Shown here piece after piece: positions 1 through 6,220 of a DNA stretch of 7,591 nucleotides. This stretch comes from an uncultured Bacilli bacterium (GTDB lineage Bacteria; Bacillota_I; Bacilli_A; RFN20; CAG-288). The first letter of the stretch is position 1. Each line of letters starts with the position of its first letter. The notes beneath the pieces were generated by a model. That model had not been told where the DNA came from. It saw only the letters and a program-made list of their open reading frames with translations, and searched no databases. The position numbers and the translations under genes are program-made. Location: NCBI GenBank assembly GCA_948525355.1, contig CAOSOP010000054.1, positions 1 through 7,591 of the forward strand, in the 5' to 3' direction.

Positions 1-60
1 CACCCGCAAATCAATGGCCTCAGAACTTCGGCCAGACCACGCAAAAAGGCGAAGCGAACA
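1..60. repeat. GC-rich end fragment, probable edge of a dispersed repeat
   Basis: These 60 bases have 33 G or C (55%), far above the AT-rich DNA that follows. They contain a hairpin with stem TGGCC (15-19) and GGCCA (30-34) around a 10-nt loop. Positions 42-60 recur, inverted and with one mismatch (position 56), at 7573-7591, the other extreme of the window. That pattern suits a dispersed repeat at which a sequence assembly stopped, or the edge of a structured RNA or coding element. Two plus-strand frames are open through it: one stops at 71-73, the other, rich in Arg and Lys, at 115-117. It could therefore be the 3' end of a gene. I do not recognise it as tRNA, rRNA, SRP RNA or tmRNA. Confidence 0.5.
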
Positions 61-253
61 AAATTTTTTTTAAAATATATATTTTGGCTTAAGATTTTTG
101 TTATGCTCCGTCGTTGAACTAATGTTTTTAGTTCATGTGTGATGATTAAATATTGTTTAAAATATGTTTGTAGAGGTGATTCATATTATATTCGTCTTCT
201 GTAGAAATGCTTTATTTATATTTTTAATTTAAAAACATGTTTATTGAGTTAAC

Positions 254-267
254 TAAAACTAGTTTTA
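254..267. promoter_or_regulatory. 14-bp perfect palindrome at the dnaX -35 zone
   Basis: TAAAACTAGTTTTA is a perfect inverted repeat centred near 260. That is where the -35 element would sit for the TATAAT at 283-288, and no good -35 hexamer exists there. A dimeric regulator could bind it, but AT-rich DNA produces such palindromes by chance. This is a candidate operator only. Confidence 0.25.
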
Positions 268-282
268 TATGTTTAATTGGTT

Positions 283-288
283 TATAAT
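283..288 (+). promoter_or_regulatory. Consensus -10 box (TATAAT), likely dnaX operon promoter
   Basis: TATAAT matches the sigma-A -10 consensus exactly and ends 7 nt before the dnaX ATG at 296. Transcription normally starts about 7 nt after the -10 box, so the mRNA would begin at or next to the start codon. The -35 position is weak (TAGTTT at 260-265 for a 17-nt spacer). No Shine-Dalgarno sequence precedes the ATG, which agrees with leaderless initiation. In so AT-rich a region the hexamer could also be fortuitous, with the true promoter further upstream. Confidence 0.45.
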
Positions 289-295
289 ATTAAAC

Positions 296-1894
296 ATGAG
301 TTATCAATCATTTTATCGCACATATAGACCACAAAAGTTTGATGATGTTGTCGGTCAAAAATCTATTATAAGGACGTTAAGGAATTCACTGGCTAATAAT
401 AAAATTGGCCATGCTTATCTTTTTTGTGGTCCTCATGGTACAGGTAAAACAACTTTAGCACGTCTTTTTGCTAAGGCTTTAAATTGTCATGAGGGATTAG
501 GACATGAATGCGGTGTTTGTGATAGTTGTATAGCGATAATGAATGGAAATCATCCTGATGTATTTGAACTGGATGCTGCTAGTAACTCTGGTGTTGATAA
601 TATCCGTGAATTGATTGATCAAGTTAGATATGAACCAATTTTGGGAAAGTATAAAATATATATCATCGATGAAGTTCATTCAATGACAAACTCTGCTTTT
701 AATGCTTTACTTAAAACGCTTGAAGAACCTCCGGAGCATGTAGTATTTATTTTAGCAACGACTGAACCGCAAAAGGTCTTGCCAACTATTTTAAGTCGTG
801 TACAGAGATATGATTTTTCAAAAATAAGTGAAGATGATTTGATTATGAATATGAAAAATATTTTGGAAAAAGAAAATGTTGAGTATTCAGTTGATGCACT
901 TAAACTTATAGCACGACTTGCCGAAGGTGGTGCAAGAGATTCATTATCCATTCTTGAACAGGCTGTTTCATATGGTGGAAATAAAGTATTGGTTCAGGAT
1001 GTTGAAACATTATTTGGTTTATTATCAGTTAAAGAAAAGATTGAAATAATTGATAAAATACATCAAAAGGATTTGATCGGTGTTTTATCTATAGCTAAAA
1101 AGAAGTACTTAAATGGTGCTGATATCATTAGGCTACATGATGATTTAATAAATATATATAAGGATTTGCTGATTTATAATTCTACAAAGAATGAAGCACT
1201 ACTAACAGTTTTAAATTCTTCTGAAGCGAAGTTTTTATCTTTAAGTCCTGAAGAAATAATAAGAAATATTGATAGTTTAGCTGAATCAAGAAGACAATAT
1301 CGTTTGGTTAATAATTCATTTGATCATTTTGAATTAACTCTCATTAAGCTTATTTCTACTAGTGAGAATAGAAAGGTTGAAGTTGCACCTAAAGTAGTTA
1401 AAGAGGAAAAGGTGCAACCAGAGAGGAAGATAGAAGAAAAAACTAACATTAGTGAAAAGCCATTTAAAGTTGAAGAAAAACCTGAAGTTATTGACGATAA
1501 AGAAGTTTTACATTTCAACGATGATGAAGTTATTAATATAATGGTTCAAGGGGATAAAGACTTAAAAGAAGATTTAATTAAAAAATGGGTTCTTTTAAAA
1601 GAATATCGTAGCGATGAAAAATATGGTGTAGCTGCTAGTTACCTTTCTTCTTCTACTCCACGAGTTGTCAATAGAAGTGTGATCATTGTTGAAGCACCTT
1701 TATTGAATTATATTAATAAGATGAACAGCAATGCCACAAGAACTGTTTATCAAGAATTGATGTCAATTGTATTTAATATTTCTCCTGTTGTGTATGCTTT
1801 AACACCAGAGGATTTTATTAAATCAGTTATAATGTTTAGACAACTAAATCAAGTGCATATGTTGCCTAAACCAAAGAAGATAGAAAAAATTTAA
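296..1894 (+). CDS. dnaX: DNA polymerase III subunit tau (DnaX), clamp loader ATPase
   Basis: This is the clamp-loader ATPase that loads the sliding clamp and organises the polymerase at the replication fork. The 532-aa product begins MSYQSFYRTYRP, matching the usual DnaX N-terminus. An in-frame ATG at 269 would add nine atypical residues, so 296 is preferred. Visible motifs are Walker A GPHGTGKT (45-52), zinc cysteines C64, C72, C75 and C78, Walker B IIDEVH (123-128), sensor 1 ATTE (154-157) and the arginine-finger motif SRV (167-169), where SRC is usual. A Lys/Glu-rich linker covers roughly 355-405, followed by a tau-type C-terminal domain. I see no strong slippery site for a short gamma form; only A6 runs occur. 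It is the first gene of the operon, 10 nt before ebfC, and has no Shine-Dalgarno sequence. Identity is secure; the start is probable. Confidence 0.97.
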   Translation: MSYQSFYRTYRPQKFDDVVGQKSIIRTLRNSLANNKIGHAYLFCGPHGTGKTTLARLFAKALNCHEGLGHECGVCDSCIAIMNGNHPDVFELDAASNSGVDNIRELIDQVRYEPILGKYKIYIIDEVHSMTNSAFNALLKTLEEPPEHVVFILATTEPQKVLPTILSRVQRYDFSKISEDDLIMNMKNILEKENVEYSVDALKLIARLAEGGARDSLSILEQAVSYGGNKVLVQDVETLFGLLSVKEKIEIIDKIHQKDLIGVLSIAKKKYLNGADIIRLHDDLINIYKDLLIYNSTKNEALLTVLNSSEAKFLSLSPEEIIRNIDSLAESRRQYRLVNNSFDHFELTLIKLISTSENRKVEVAPKVVKEEKVQPERKIEEKTNISEKPFKVEEKPEVIDDKEVLHFNDDEVINIMVQGDKDLKEDLIKKWVLLKEYRSDEKYGVAASYLSSSTPRVVNRSVIIVEAPLLNYINKMNSNATRTVYQELMSIVFNISPVVYALTPEDFIKSVIMFRQLNQVHMLPKPKKIEKI

Positions 1895-1904
1895 GGAGGA
1901 TAAA

Positions 1905-2201
1905 ATGGATATCAACGAGTTATTTAAAAACCTTTCTTCAATACAAGAAAAGGCTCAGGAGCAACAAAAAGAATTAGAAGATAAAATATTTACTGGATCT
2001 GTTGCCGGTGGTGAAATTTATGTTAAGCTTCGCGGAAACTATGAATGTGAGGAAGTACATATTTCTAAATCAATGTTTGAAGATGGTGATGAATCTTTAA
2101 TAAGTGATTTAGTTAAAGAGGCTTTTAGTATTGCTTTAAGTAAAATTCAAGATGAAGTTGAAAAGATTTCTTCTTCAATGACTGGTGGAATGGGGTTTTA
2201 A
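1905..2201 (+). CDS. ebfC: YbaB/EbfC family nucleoid-associated protein
   Basis: This is a small DNA-binding protein of the YbaB/EbfC family (YaaK in Bacillus), a dimer that coats DNA and is nearly always encoded between dnaX and recR. The 98-aa length is normal. The N-terminal third is a charged helix (about residues 5-28, Gln/Glu/Lys rich). It is followed by the core signature GSVAGGEIYVKLRGN (31-45), equivalent to the family's Gly-rich strand region, and a C-terminal helix ending in a Met/Gly-rich tail (TGGMGF). A near-perfect ribosome binding site, AAGGAGGA (1893-1900), overlaps the dnaX stop codon, so translation is probably coupled. It contains no tryptophan. Its exact cellular role is not well settled in Firmicutes. 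Confidence 0.95.
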   Translation: MDINELFKNLSSIQEKAQEQQKELEDKIFTGSVAGGEIYVKLRGNYECEEVHISKSMFEDGDESLISDLVKEAFSIALSKIQDEVEKISSSMTGGMGF

Positions 2202-2207
2202 GTTTTA

Positions 2208-2825
2208 ATGGAACCAATAAAGTCGATTCAAGATCTAAAAAAGTATTTTCAGAAGCTTCCTGGTATAGGTGAAAAAACAGCTGAAAGGCTAGCATATGCA
2301 TGTCTAAAGTTCAAAGATGAAGACTTGGAAAATTTTTCTCATGCGATAATGGCAGTAAAAGAAAAGATTCATCGTTGCCCATCTTGTGGTATTTATATTG
2401 ATTCTTCTAGTTGTCCTATTTGTGATGATTTATCGCGTGATGATAAAACATTGCTCGTTGTTAGTGAAACAAAGAATGTTATTTCGTTTGAAAAAAATAA
2501 TATTTATCATGGACAGTATTTTGTTTTAGGTGGTTCAATTTCGCCATTGAAGAATATATCTCCAGATGATATATATGTTCCTGAGTTGTTGAAAATAATA
2601 GATTCAAAGAAAATAGAAGAAGTTATTTTAGCGCTAAGTTCAACTATTGAAGGAGAAACAACGGCTTTATATATTGCAAAATTATTAAAAGATAAAAATG
2701 TGAAAGTATCTAGATTAGCTTTTGGACTTCCTTTAGGTGCGGATTTAGAATATGTTGATGATATTACCATCTCTAGATCACTAAATGGTAGAGTTGTATT
2801 ATCTAATGGAGGAGAAGATGAGTAG
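2208..2825 (+). CDS. recR: Recombination mediator RecR
   Basis: RecR works with RecO (and RecF) to load RecA on SSB-coated single-stranded DNA at gaps. The 205-aa protein has the full family architecture. A helix-hairpin-helix LPGIGEKTAERLAY lies at 17-30. A four-cysteine zinc finger (C57, C60, C69, C72) follows. The Toprim domain starts at LLVVSETKNV (82-91) and contains LGGSISP and IEGETTA. The C-terminal stretch GLPLGADLEY carries Ala where Bacillus RecR has a second Gly. The start lies 6 nt after the ebfC stop. Only a weak G-rich sequence (2192-2195) precedes it, so reinitiation by ribosomes leaving ebfC is likely. The last 8 nt overlap tmk. Confidence 0.97.
   Translation: MEPIKSIQDLKKYFQKLPGIGEKTAERLAYACLKFKDEDLENFSHAIMAVKEKIHRCPSCGIYIDSSSCPICDDLSRDDKTLLVVSETKNVISFEKNNIYHGQYFVLGGSISPLKNISPDDIYVPELLKIIDSKKIEEVILALSSTIEGETTALYIAKLLKDKNVKVSRLAFGLPLGADLEYVDDITISRSLNGRVVLSNGGEDE
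2808..2814 (+). promoter_or_regulatory. Ribosome binding site fixing the tmk start
   Basis: GGAGGAG lies inside the end of recR, with GGAGG ending 5 nt before the ATG at 2818. The longer frame that begins with ATG at 2785 has no such site and would add 11 residues not seen in thymidylate kinases. This site therefore selects 2818 as the start. Confidence 0.85.
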
Positions 2826-3456
2826 AGGATTGTTTGTTACTTTTGAAGGTGGTGAAGGTTCAGGAAAAAGTTCTGTTATAAAAAAACTTGTAGAGGAACT
2901 CAGCAAAGACTTTCCTATTTTGCTTACAAGAGAGCCGGGTGGTACAAAGATAAGTGAAGACATTAGAAATATTATTTTAAATAAAGCTAATGTTGATATG
3001 GATTATAAGACTGAGGCCTTACTATATTGTGCTTCTAGAAGACAGCATTTAATAGAAAAGGTTATTCCTGCACTAGAAAAAGATGTGACAGTTATTTCTG
3101 ACCGTTACCTTGATTCTTCCTTGGTTTATCAAGGCTATGCAAGAGGAATAGGAATTGATGATGTATTATCGATTAATCTTTTTTCAATTGATGAATGTAT
3201 TCCAGATTTTACTTTTTTATTTGTTGTCAGACCTGAAGTGGGACTTAATAGAATTTCTTCTTCAGCCAATCGTGAAGTAAATCGCTTAGATTTAGAAAAA
3301 CTTGAATTCCATAAGAAGGTTTTTGATGGATATATGTTGTTAGCTGAAAAATTTAAAGATCGCATCATTAAAATAGATGCGGAAAAACCTTTTGAAGAAG
3401 TTTATAAGTGTGTTAAAGATATCTTGGCAAAGAGATTAAAAGATCATTATGAATAA
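2818..3456 (+). CDS. tmk: Thymidylate kinase (dTMP kinase)
   Basis: It phosphorylates dTMP to dTDP using ATP, an essential cytosolic step toward dTTP. The 212-aa length is typical. Motifs in order are the P-loop GGEGSGKSS (11-19), the dTMP-binding REPGG (38-42), the thymidine kinase signature DRY (95-97) with SSLVYQG (100-106), and an Arg-containing LID region with R and E residues near SSANREVNRLD. The start at 2818 gives the usual N-terminus, with FVTFEGGEGSGKS near the beginning, and is backed by a strong ribosome binding site. It overlaps recR by 8 nt and holB by 8 nt. In Bacillus, yaaQ and yaaR lie between tmk and holB; both are missing here. Confidence 0.97.
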   Translation: MSRGLFVTFEGGEGSGKSSVIKKLVEELSKDFPILLTREPGGTKISEDIRNIILNKANVDMDYKTEALLYCASRRQHLIEKVIPALEKDVTVISDRYLDSSLVYQGYARGIGIDDVLSINLFSIDECIPDFTFLFVVRPEVGLNRISSSANREVNRLDLEKLEFHKKVFDGYMLLAEKFKDRIIKIDAEKPFEEVYKCVKDILAKRLKDHYE

Positions 3457-4378
3457 AGAAGAATTTGAAGAAGAAGCTCCGACGATTTATGCTTTTTATA
3501 GCAATGCGATTAAAAACAACAGGTTTCCTCATGCTGTTTTGATTTATGGTGATAACGGAGCTAATGTTGAAGATGTAGCTAAATATATAGCGAAATCTTT
3601 GCTCTGTGATACTGGAAATTTTGCTTGCGAAAAGTGCGATAATTGCAAAGGTTTTGAAAAGAAGCAACTTCTAAATTTTTTAGTGGTTGACGGAAGAACT
3701 GGCAATATCAAAAAGGAAACGATAGCTGATATTGAAGAACATTTTAGTATGTCATTTGGTGGAACGAATGAAAATTCCGCTTATTGCATTTTTGAAGTTT
3801 CAAACATGACAGTTGAAGCTGCAAATGCTTTGCTAAAATTTCTTGAAGAGCCGCCGAGTGGAGTTCATGCTATTTTAACAACGACTAGAAGGGAAAAAGT
3901 TTTGCCAACTATTTTATCTCGAGTTGTTTCTTTAAAGTTAGTGGGCAAGGAAAAGTATAGTGTTGATTTAGAAAAAGTTGATTATTTGATTGAAAGACTT
4001 CATTTAAATATAGCGAGTACTGATGATGAGTTTGATTTATTCGAAGATGCGTTAGAAGTTGCTAACCAGTTTTTTAATGACTATCTCTATAGCGGACTTG
4101 GTAAAACCTTGAATGTTTTGATTGAAAAAGGAGGAGCGTTGAAGGGGAGTTTATGTTATAATTATTTATATAGTATTTTATATCAAGTTTTTATGGATAT
4201 TCTTGAGCAAAATACTAACACACCATATCGCGATGTCGTTATTGGTTTGAAGAAAAAGAGTTTGACCATCTTTGAAGCGGCTAAGTTTTTAGAAGAAGTG
4301 ATAAGCAGTGCGCGTGTTAATTTTAATTCTAATTTAGTTTTAGGAAGATTGGCCTATATTTTGGAGGGTAGAAAATGA
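3449..4378 (+). CDS. holB: DNA polymerase III subunit delta' (HolB)
   Basis: This is the stationary, non-hydrolysing clamp-loader subunit that partners DnaX and HolA. The 309-aa protein has an AAA+ fold but a degenerate Walker A (GDNGANVED, 34-42, no GKT) and no DE pair in the Walker B position (CIFEVSNMT, 113-121), as expected of delta'. Zinc cysteines are C53, C60, C63 and C66. NALLKFLEEPP (126-136) and the arginine-finger segment KVLPTILSRV (150-159) closely resemble DnaX, which has the same ten residues at 160-169. The ATG sits within the tmk end (ATGAATAA, 3449-3456) with only a weak upstream site, implying translational coupling. The stop TGA overlaps the ricT ATG in ATGA (4375-4378) and shows that TGA terminates in this organism. 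Confidence 0.96.
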   Translation: MNKEEFEEEAPTIYAFYSNAIKNNRFPHAVLIYGDNGANVEDVAKYIAKSLLCDTGNFACEKCDNCKGFEKKQLLNFLVVDGRTGNIKKETIADIEEHFSMSFGGTNENSAYCIFEVSNMTVEAANALLKFLEEPPSGVHAILTTTRREKVLPTILSRVVSLKLVGKEKYSVDLEKVDYLIERLHLNIASTDDEFDLFEDALEVANQFFNDYLYSGLGKTLNVLIEKGGALKGSLCYNYLYSILYQVFMDILEQNTNTPYRDVVIGLKKKSLTIFEAAKFLEEVISSARVNFNSNLVLGRLAYILEGRK

Positions 4379-5187
4379 GCAAAAATATTTATGTTTACGG
4401 AGTTAAACTTCATGATACTACTTTAATTTATTATTCTTTTAATCAAGCTCTTAAAACTGGCACTAAACTTGTTGTTGACGACCCATCTTTAGGATTAACT
4501 ATTGGAATAATAGAAACAGTAAAGGAAGTTCCTCAAGATGCCGAGGATTCATTTTTGAAAGCATTTAGAGTTGCTACAAAGGATGATGAAAAACTTGCGG
4601 AACTCATTTCTCACCAAGAAGAAGATATTTATAAATATGTCGTTGAGACAGTTGAAAGATATAATATGGATATGCGTGTTTTGCGCTGTCTTTTATCACT
4701 AGATTCATCTAAATTATTGATTATTTATAGTGCTGATGAAAGAGTTGATTTTAGGGAAATAGTTAAAGACTTTGCTAAGAAATTCAGAACGCATATTGAA
4801 ATGAGACAGATTGGCTCAAGGGATAGAGCTCAACTTGTTGGTGGTATTGGTGTTTGTGGGCTTAAACTCTGCTGCTCAACTTTTATAAAGAATTTTGATG
4901 TTATTTCGATTAATATGGCAAAAAATCAGTTGTTATCATTAAATATTCCCAAACTATCTGGTCAATGTGGAAAGTTGATTTGTTGTTTGAAATATGAAGA
5001 TGATAACTATGCACAATTAAGGAAGCAATCTCCTCGTATAGGTGATAAATATATTATCGATAAGAAAGAATTCCATATTACAGGTATTAATCTATTAACT
5101 GGATTAGTTACTTTGACTAGTGGTGAAGAATTCCTAAATATTGATAAAGAAGAATTAAGAAAGAAATACGGACATCGTGAGCGTTAA
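4375..5187 (+). CDS. ricT: RicT/YaaT, PSP1 family iron-sulfur regulator of RNase Y
   Basis: The 270-aa protein matches YaaT/RicT, which in Bacillus binds RicA and RicF in a complex carrying [4Fe-4S] clusters. That complex steers RNase Y processing and affects sporulation, competence and biofilm formation. The PSP1 core lies in the C-terminal two thirds. Six cysteines sit in two matching blocks, GVCGLKLCCSTF (C161, C166, C167) and GQCGKLICCLKYE (C198, C203, C204), the expected ligand region, with MAKNQ between them. An N-terminal segment (5-50) carries the SSB-like small domain. GGAGGG (4363-4368) is a good ribosome binding site 6 nt before the ATG. It overlaps holB by 4 nt and rsmI by 11 nt. 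RicA and RicF are not encoded in this window. Sporulation-related roles cannot be assumed. Confidence 0.95.
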   Translation: MSKNIYVYGVKLHDTTLIYYSFNQALKTGTKLVVDDPSLGLTIGIIETVKEVPQDAEDSFLKAFRVATKDDEKLAELISHQEEDIYKYVVETVERYNMDMRVLRCLLSLDSSKLLIIYSADERVDFREIVKDFAKKFRTHIEMRQIGSRDRAQLVGGIGVCGLKLCCSTFIKNFDVISINMAKNQLLSLNIPKLSGQCGKLICCLKYEDDNYAQLRKQSPRIGDKYIIDKKEFHITGINLLTGLVTLTSGEEFLNIDKEELRKKYGHRER

Positions 5188-6055
5188 AAACATTTTTGCC
5201 TTTAAAAGAGAGAATAGAGGGGCTTTATATCTTCTACCTACACCGATAGGGAATATTAAAGATTTTCCTTTGCGTTGTAAAGAAGTGCTAGCTGAAGCTG
5301 ATATTATTTTATGTGAGGATACTCGAGTTTCTTCTAGCCTTTTTAAACAAGAAGGTCTTGATATAAAAGGTGATTTAATTTCTTGTTACAGCCAGAATGA
5401 ACAAGCAAAGGGTGAGCAGATTATAAAACGAGCGGTGAAAGAAGATTTAATCATCGCTTATTGTAGTGATGCTGGAACACCTGGTATTTCTGATCCAGGC
5501 TCATTGCTTTGCAAAATGGCCATTGAAAACGATCTTCCTGTTATCAGTGTTCCAGGCCCAACGGCTTTCATTTTAGCACTAATTAGTTCGGGCTTTGATA
5601 CTTCTAGATTTACTTTCGTTGGTTTTTTGCCAACAAAATCTTCTAGCAGAATTAAAGAGCTTAATAAATATAGCAATGCAAGTGAAGTTTTAATATTCTA
5701 TGAAGCACCCCATCGCATGGAAGAAACATTAAATGATCTGTGCAAAGTATTTGGTGAACAAAGAAGAGTTTTGATTGCACGCGAATTAACAAAGATTTAT
5801 GAAAATAGAATTTATGGAACATTGAAAGAAGTGATAGATGAAGAGCTTGTATTTAAGGGCGAATGCGTAATAATTGTCGATAAATCTGCGAAACAAATTG
5901 ATTTTAGTGATGAAGATATTATTAAACTTGTTAAAGAAAGGCTTTTTGAAGGCGAGTCTCTTTCTTCAGCTTGTAGGAACATTGCTGAAGAATATTCTTT
6001 AAGAAAGAACTATGTCTATAAACTTTGTTTGTTTTTGTCTGATGATAAAAAATAA
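5177..6055 (+). CDS. rsmI: 16S rRNA (cytidine-1402 2'-O)-methyltransferase RsmI
   Basis: It uses S-adenosylmethionine to methylate the ribose of C1402 in the decoding centre of 16S rRNA (E. coli numbering). The 292-aa protein has the tetrapyrrole-methylase fold. Motifs are LYLLPTPIGN (17-26), CEDTR (46-50), CYSQNEQ (70-76, in place of the common SYHEHN), SDAGTPGISDPG (97-108), VPGPTA (125-130), VGFLPTK (148-154), FYEAPHR (174-180) and ARELTKIYE. The start is GTG: no ATG lies between it and the conserved N-terminus, and the first residues line up with Bacillus RsmI. It lies inside the ricT end (11-nt overlap) with no strong ribosome binding site. It is the last gene of the operon. Bacillus has yabA, yabB and yazA between yaaT and this gene; all three are absent here. 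Confidence 0.95.
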   Translation: MSVKNIFAFKRENRGALYLLPTPIGNIKDFPLRCKEVLAEADIILCEDTRVSSSLFKQEGLDIKGDLISCYSQNEQAKGEQIIKRAVKEDLIIAYCSDAGTPGISDPGSLLCKMAIENDLPVISVPGPTAFILALISSGFDTSRFTFVGFLPTKSSSRIKELNKYSNASEVLIFYEAPHRMEETLNDLCKVFGEQRRVLIARELTKIYENRIYGTLKEVIDEELVFKGECVIIVDKSAKQIDFSDEDIIKLVKERLFEGESLSSACRNIAEEYSLRKNYVYKLCLFLSDDKK

Positions 6056-6166
6056 AGAAGCAACTTTAAACCTGAATTAAATGAAACACATTAGTGCTAT
6101 ATTATATTGAATATGCTATAAAAATAAGTTGTTTTAGAAAAAAACGATTAAAGCTACATTGCTTTG

Positions 6167-6197
6167 TTGACTATATCGAACTTTTTTATTGTAAAAT
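6167..6197 (+). promoter_or_regulatory. Candidate sigma-A promoter of the ATPase gene
   Basis: TTGACT (6167-6172, 5 of 6 to consensus) is followed by TAAAAT (6192-6197, 5 of 6) with a 19-nt spacer, slightly longer than the usual 17. The predicted transcript would start about 6204, leaving a leader of roughly 17 nt with the ribosome binding site. Since the gene sits 165 nt beyond rsmI, independent transcription is expected. Confidence 0.5.
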
Positions 6198-6209
6198 AGT
6201 ATTGTACAT

Positions 6210-6217
6210 GGAGGTGA
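6210..6217 (+). promoter_or_regulatory. Strong ribosome binding site of the ATPase gene
   Basis: GGAGGTGA is a full 8-nt match to the 3' end of 16S rRNA, with GGAGG ending 6 nt before the ATG at 6221. It is the longest such match in the window and supports this start. Confidence 0.85.
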
Positions 6218-6220
6218 GTT

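Larger units (their letters stand above)
61..295. other. AT-rich leader upstream of dnaX, no gene seen
   Basis: No convincing coding region lies here. It holds a T8 run (64-71), the AT palindrome 72-85 and a weak 7-bp hairpin (115-121 with 129-135). It also holds an orphan Shine-Dalgarno-like AGAGGTGAT at 172-180 with no ATG, GTG or TTG at usable distance, and the 14-bp palindrome at 254-267. In many Firmicutes the SRP RNA gene precedes dnaX. I searched by eye for its conserved GGAAG tetraloop region and did not find it, so it is absent here or lies beyond the left end. Confidence 0.6.
6056..6220. other. Spacer between rsmI and the ATPase gene
   Basis: This 165-nt AT-rich stretch separates the housekeeping operon from the ATPase gene. 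I find no GC-rich terminator for rsmI. A weak composite structure is possible at 6138-6187. It consists of an A7 run (6138-6144), CGAT (6145-6148) with ATCG (6175-6178), an inner stem AAAGC/GCTTT (6150-6154 with 6161-6165), then T6 (6182-6187). It has the A-tract, stem, T-tract layout of a bidirectional terminator but few GC pairs. It overlaps the proposed -35 box of the next gene. Confidence 0.4.

Noticed and set aside
1..117. Arg/Lys-rich open frame entering from the left end, possibly the C-terminus of an upstream gene
   Set aside because: Another frame is also open through the GC-rich part, and I cannot match either to a family. The repeat explanation fits the shared right-end copy better.
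269..295. Upstream ATG that would extend DnaX by nine residues
   Set aside because: The added residues are not part of the DnaX family, the conserved MSYQ start follows at 296, and no ribosome binding site precedes 269. The TATAAT box also lies inside this stretch.
61..295. SRP RNA (scr/ffs) gene expected upstream of dnaX in Firmicutes
   Set aside because: The conserved GGUC...GGAAG core is not present on either strand in this interval, and the interval is too AT-rich for that RNA.
497..951. Minus-strand open frames inside dnaX, and similar ones inside recR, tmk, holB and rsmI
   Set aside because: They are antisense shadows of strongly conserved plus-strand genes, show no recognisable domains and lack ribosome binding sites.
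1427..1450. Programmed frameshift site in dnaX producing a short gamma subunit
   Set aside because: Only an A6 run occurs, in a frame that does not form the standard slippery heptamer, and I see no clear stimulatory hairpin. Bacillus DnaX is also made only as the long form.
2785..2817. Earlier ATG that would extend thymidylate kinase by 11 residues
   Set aside because: It lies deep in recR with no ribosome binding site. GGAGG at 2808-2812 is spaced for the ATG at 2818, and thymidylate kinases begin close to the P-loop.
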